44,988 nucleotides of DNA, taken from assembly GCA_016280955.1 (NCBI GenBank), contig JAEEHV010000084.1:1-44988 (forward strand), in the 5' to 3' direction. The notes below the pieces were generated by a model. That model worked only from the letters and a program-made list of their open reading frames with translations. It made no database searches and was not told where the DNA came from. The DNA is from Candidatus Gastranaerophilales bacterium (GTDB taxonomy: Bacteria; Cyanobacteriota; Vampirovibrionia; Gastranaerophilales; Gastranaerophilaceae). This document shows, piece after piece, positions 41,817 through 44,988 of this stretch. A program made the translations under genes and the position numbers. How positions within the stretch are numbered: the first letter of the stretch is position 1; the number at the start of each line of letters is the position of its first letter.

Positions 41817-43422
41817 GAATCATATCCTTATTTTTATTTACATTAGTGTGGCTTGCTATTGTATCTGTCTGTGTGAAGTCGCTTCTGCAATGTGCTCCTC
41901 TTGATTCTTTTCTTGATAATGCACTGTTTGTAATTATAAGTGCTGTTGTAAGCATGTTTCTGTATTCATATTCCATTTCATTCAGACATTTTCTTCTGCG
42001 TTTAAAATTGTTTTTCAGTTCTTCAATTGCATTTTTAGCTTCCGTAAGCCCTGTTTCTGTTCTTATTATACCGACTTTATTCCACATAAGCTCTTTTAAT
42101 TTAGAAATTAGAGTTTTGCAATCATATTCATCACTGCTGATTGAGTGTGAATAAACGTCAATCATCTTTTTAATACCTTCGTCAATTTTTTTAGGAACTT
42201 CCAGATTTGTAAAAGATAAGTAATCTGCAAGTTCATACGCACAAACTACGCACTCAAGTAACGAATTACTTGCAAGTCTGTTAGCACCGTGCAAACCGGT
42301 ACTTGCTGCTTCTCCGATTGCATATAATCCGGTAATGGATGTTTTGCCGTTAATGTCAGCTTTAATTCCGCCCATTGTGTAGTGTGCTGCAGGTGCAACG
42401 GGGATTGGTTTTTCGGATATATCAATTCCGTTATCCCTGCATCTTTTTGATATATTCGGGAATCTTTCAAACAGTTTCAATTTTTCAATTACGGCTGCAT
42501 TTAGGAATACATTATATGAATTTTCTTTTTTCATTTCCGAATAAATTGCTCTTGTAACAACATCTCTCGGTGCAAGTTCCCGTTTGTCACTATATCTGAC
42601 CATAAATTCTTCACCGCTCTTATTTATAAGTTTTGCACCTTCTCCCCTTACGGCTTCAGAGATAAGAAATCGGTTCTTGTTATCCGGACTGAGTGCAAGT
42701 GCTGTCGGATGAAATTGTATAAATTCCATATCCTGAATATCCGCACCGGCTTCATATGCAAGTGCAACTCCGTCACCGGTTGCACCTTCCGGATTTGTTG
42801 TATATTTGTATATTTGTCCTGCTCCGCCTGTTGCAATTATTACTGCTGAACTGTAAACAACCTGATGCTCTCCGGTTGCTTTATTAAATACAATTACACC
42901 TTTGCATTTTTTATCAGTCGAAATCAGGAGCTCAACAGCCATAGTGTTTTCCGAAACGGTAATTGTGCTGTCTTCTGTTACTCTTTTTGCCAGTGCTTTG
43001 GTAATTTCTCTGCCTGTTGCATCTCCGCCAGAGTGTAATATTCTTTTTATACTGTGTGCTGCTTCCAGAGTGAAATTCAGTTCCCCTTTGCTGTTTTTGT
43101 CAAATTCGACTCCGATATTTATTAAATCATTAATGACTTTGTCTGAGGTTTTTGATATTAATTCCGTTACATTTCTATCAGTAAGTCCTGCACCTGCTTT
43201 TAATGTGTCATTAACATGCGATTCAGTATTGTCTTCGGGATTCTGATGAACTACACCAACAATTCCTCCCTGTGCATATTTTGAATTACTTTCACCCAGC
43301 TTATCTTTTGTTATTAATAATATTCCTTCCGGCAGATGTATCTGACTTGATATCTTTAGTGCTGCATATAAGCCTGCTGCACCGCTTCCAATTATTACTA
43401 CCGAATATTCGGAATAATTCAT
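41809..43422 (-). CDS. nadB: L-aspartate oxidase
   Basis: The 537-aa flavoprotein has the FAD-binding GSGAAGLYAAL at residues 12-22, KYAQGGIVG, FIQFHPTAL, RGEGAKLINKSGEEF, YTMGGIKADINGKTSITGLYAIGEAA and NRLASNSLLECVV, followed by a helical C-terminal domain. It oxidises L-aspartate to iminoaspartate, the substrate of quinolinate synthase. The C-terminus keeps the R-E-S-R-G-A-H-x-R-x-D-F motif. It is the first gene of the nadB-nadC unit. Confidence 0.95.
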   Translation of the reverse strand: MNYSEYSVVIIGSGAAGLYAALKISSQIHLPEGILLITKDKLGESNSKYAQGGIVGVVHQNPEDNTESHVNDTLKAGAGLTDRNVTELISKTSDKVINDLINIGVEFDKNSKGELNFTLEAAHSIKRILHSGGDATGREITKALAKRVTEDSTITVSENTMAVELLISTDKKCKGVIVFNKATGEHQVVYSSAVIIATGGAGQIYKYTTNPEGATGDGVALAYEAGADIQDMEFIQFHPTALALSPDNKNRFLISEAVRGEGAKLINKSGEEFMVRYSDKRELAPRDVVTRAIYSEMKKENSYNVFLNAAVIEKLKLFERFPNISKRCRDNGIDISEKPIPVAPAAHYTMGGIKADINGKTSITGLYAIGEAASTGLHGANRLASNSLLECVVCAYELADYLSFTNLEVPKKIDEGIKKMIDVYSHSISSDEYDCKTLISKLKELMWNKVGIIRTETGLTEAKNAIEELKNNFKRRRKCLNEMEYEYRNMLTTALIITNSALSRKESRGAHCRSDFTQTDTIASHTNVNKNKDMIHA

Positions 43423-43600
43423 ACCTTCTCCTGTATTTGTTATATTATTATTTTACCTCAAATATGGCTGAATAATATTAAAAATATATAAAAATAATTT
43501 GATTAAGAATTGTTAAATTTGTTCGTTTTTGTATATTTGTGATAAATTCAGTTAAAACCCTTGTCGTCATATGGTTTTATTTATGTTTTACATTCTAAAT

Positions 43601-43661
43601 TGTAACGAATTGTAACAATATTCTCAAAAACATTAAAGTTTTTAATAAATATTGCCGTTAT
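43601..43661 (+). promoter_or_regulatory. Sigma-28/FliA-like promoter with tandem TGTAAC boxes
   Basis: TAAAGTTT (43634-43641), a 12-nt spacer and GCCGTTAT (43654-43661) resemble sigma-28 promoters with one mismatch region. TGTAACAATA (43611-43620) is 13 nt upstream of the -35 and a second box, TGTAACGAAT, lies directly before it (43601-43610). Confidence 0.6.
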
Positions 43662-43701
43662 ACATGCCAAAGCACTAAATAAGGAAAAGGAGAAACCAAT
43701 T

Positions 43702-44988
43702 ATGGGTATGTCGGCATCACAGGCAAGGTTACTTGCATTAACTCAGAGAATGAGCGACGTAGAATATCAAGGTCAGCAGATTAACCAGCAGAGAACTACA
43801 CTGTCAAATCAAATTAATGCTTTGTATAACTCATTGCTGGAAATGGAAGTTCCCGTTCCACCATCAACGAATGATTATCAAAAACTTGTTTACACCGGCA
43901 AACTCGGTGCAACCGAATATTCATTTGAGGCAAATGATGTTATTCCTAAAGGCAGTAACGCATATTCTGTTGTTGTCGGACAAACAGGATATGGAAACAC
44001 AATATCTGCAACAACAGGTTTCTCAAAAGTTGAAAATACTCCCGGCTCTGTAACCGGTCAGGCATTCGAAGGCACCAAGGATGTGACTAAAGGAAGCGGA
44101 CCTAAGCCTTGGCAAGCAGGTGTGTCACAAACTGATGAGGGATGTGGTGAAGTAATCATTGATGGCAAAATAATAGGCTATGGCAGTAAAATTACTGACA
44201 GTCAGGAAGATTTAGCAAAAGTATATAATGATGGTGCTTTTGTAATGTTAACAAGCAGTGGTAATGCTCATATTTATGTAGAACCGGAACGTCAGGTCAA
44301 AGATAATTATGTTATTAAAAATGAAGACGGCACTTATTCCTGGAATCCGGAGAAAGATCCTGATTACTTTAATAATGGTTATTTTCTCAGTACTGAACAT
44401 AAATTGTATTATCATAAATCTGATGATGTTGAATCAGACTATAAAGTATGTACCGGCACTGAATATACAACAATGTATATACAAGAAGGTGACAGAGTAC
44501 GTAAAGCAACAACCGCTGACTTTGCAGGTAAGACGACTGACGGCAAATATATATTAAAAGATGGTGTAAACTATATAACAACAGCAGTCGGTGATACAAA
44601 ATATTCACTGGCAGGGGCAAGTGATTTGTCTGTTGACGGCAAAGGTGTATTTACTTTTGAAGCCCTGGAAGCAGCAGGTGTTGATGCTGAAACTATAGCA
44701 TCATATAAAGAAGCAATAGCAAACTCTGATATGCAGAATGATAACGGAAAAAATTATACATGGCAGGATTTCTATGTAGTATTAAGTAATGACGGAAAAT
44801 CAGCAAGCTTTGTATTAAAGAGCGATTTGGAAGACGGTAATGATAACTGCTCAACCTTCCAGTATCAGCCAAACGGAGAATATACAACCAAACAGACAAT
44901 AGATGATTGTAAATTAAAATTTGATCCTACAAACGGCAGAATTTCATTAATAGGTATTCCGAATTATGATGAAAACGGCGAAGTAGTA
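43702..44988 (+). CDS. Orphan protein starting MGMSASQARLL, 3' end beyond window
   Basis: The frame is open for 429 codons from the ATG at 43702 to the window edge with no stop, so the gene is partial. AAGGAGA lies 9 nt before the ATG. Residues 1-50 (MGMSASQARLLALTQRMSD, then QGQQINQQRTTLSNQINAL) form a predicted coiled-coil of the kind seen at the N-termini of flagellar rod, hook or filament components. The rest is strand-rich, with repeated Asp/Asn/Gly/Thr loops. No signal peptide is present. The sigma-28-like promoter makes it a member of the same putative regulon as the genes at 4898, 9209 and 11351. I cannot assign a function. Confidence 0.65.
   Translation, partial: MGMSASQARLLALTQRMSDVEYQGQQINQQRTTLSNQINALYNSLLEMEVPVPPSTNDYQKLVYTGKLGATEYSFEANDVIPKGSNAYSVVVGQTGYGNTISATTGFSKVENTPGSVTGQAFEGTKDVTKGSGPKPWQAGVSQTDEGCGEVIIDGKIIGYGSKITDSQEDLAKVYNDGAFVMLTSSGNAHIYVEPERQVKDNYVIKNEDGTYSWNPEKDPDYFNNGYFLSTEHKLYYHKSDDVESDYKVCTGTEYTTMYIQEGDRVRKATTADFAGKTTDGKYILKDGVNYITTAVGDTKYSLAGASDLSVDGKGVFTFEALEAAGVDAETIASYKEAIANSDMQNDNGKNYTWQDFYVVLSNDGKSASFVLKSDLEDGNDNCSTFQYQPNGEYTTKQTIDDCKLKFDPTNGRISLIGIPNYDENGEVV

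Overview
The window is AT-rich (my impression is roughly one-third G+C) and comes from a diderm bacterium. The outer-membrane evidence is a stand-alone autotransporter-type beta-barrel, two OmpH/Skp-like periplasmic chaperones and a TonB-C-domain protein. The mix of ordinary bacterial housekeeping genes with many orphan proteins suggests the non-photosynthetic cyanobacterial sister lineage (Vampirovibrionia/Gastranaerophilales, 'Melainabacteria'). Typical orphans are proteins starting MGMSASQARLL, short proteins with an NN-x-[AN]-F motif near the N-terminus, and giant prepilin-like proteins. This placement rests on general resemblance and was not tested by any search.

Layout. 1-5050: orphan small proteins, the beta-barrel with its OmpH-like neighbour, an exported orphan and a 47-aa GTG-start gene. 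5.2-8.5 kb: PAP2 phosphatase, polyprenol/phytol-kinase-like protein, BioG-like esterase and a second OmpH. 8.6-12.4 kb: orphan genes including a 573-aa protein with tandem 154-aa repeats. 12.4-22.6 kb: housekeeping genes (RlmD-type methyltransferase, DEDDh exonuclease, thioredoxin, tRNA-Ile(GAT), PepA, glyoxalase I, then a tight plus-strand run of YbgC thioesterase, RsuA/RluB pseudouridine synthase, CoaE, MiaB, Alr and a TonB-C protein). 22.7-26.3 kb: a minus-strand run of nucleoside deaminase, RuvB, YibE/F permease and an exported protein. 26.5-31 kb: a three-gene operon of large prepilin-like proteins. 31-36 kb: a GT2-like membrane protein with a Cys-rich tail, RlmH, a HEAT-like protein, an MgtE-N/FliG-like helical protein and a probably inactive alpha/beta hydrolase. 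36-41 kb: a 933-aa orphan and smaller orphans. 41-43.4 kb: NadB-NadC. From 43.7 kb an orphan gene runs off the window.

The most unexpected signal is regulatory. Four genes (47 aa, 93 aa plus the repeat protein, 76 aa, and the gene at the right edge) carry near-perfect sigma-28/FliA-type promoters (TAAAGTTT-N11/12-GCCGATAA), each with an upstream TGTAACAAT box. They therefore look like one dispersed regulon of uncharacterised proteins. Three other orphan genes (79, 303 and 933 aa) share a different promoter block, GCAATT-N15-ACTTTATATA, with identical spacing. A third set (ybgC, ruvB, rlmH, the HEAT-like gene and the hydrolase gene) has the -10 box only 6-10 nt before the start codon and no ribosome binding site, which implies leaderless mRNAs. 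No CRISPR array, insertion sequence, integrase or phage gene was seen.
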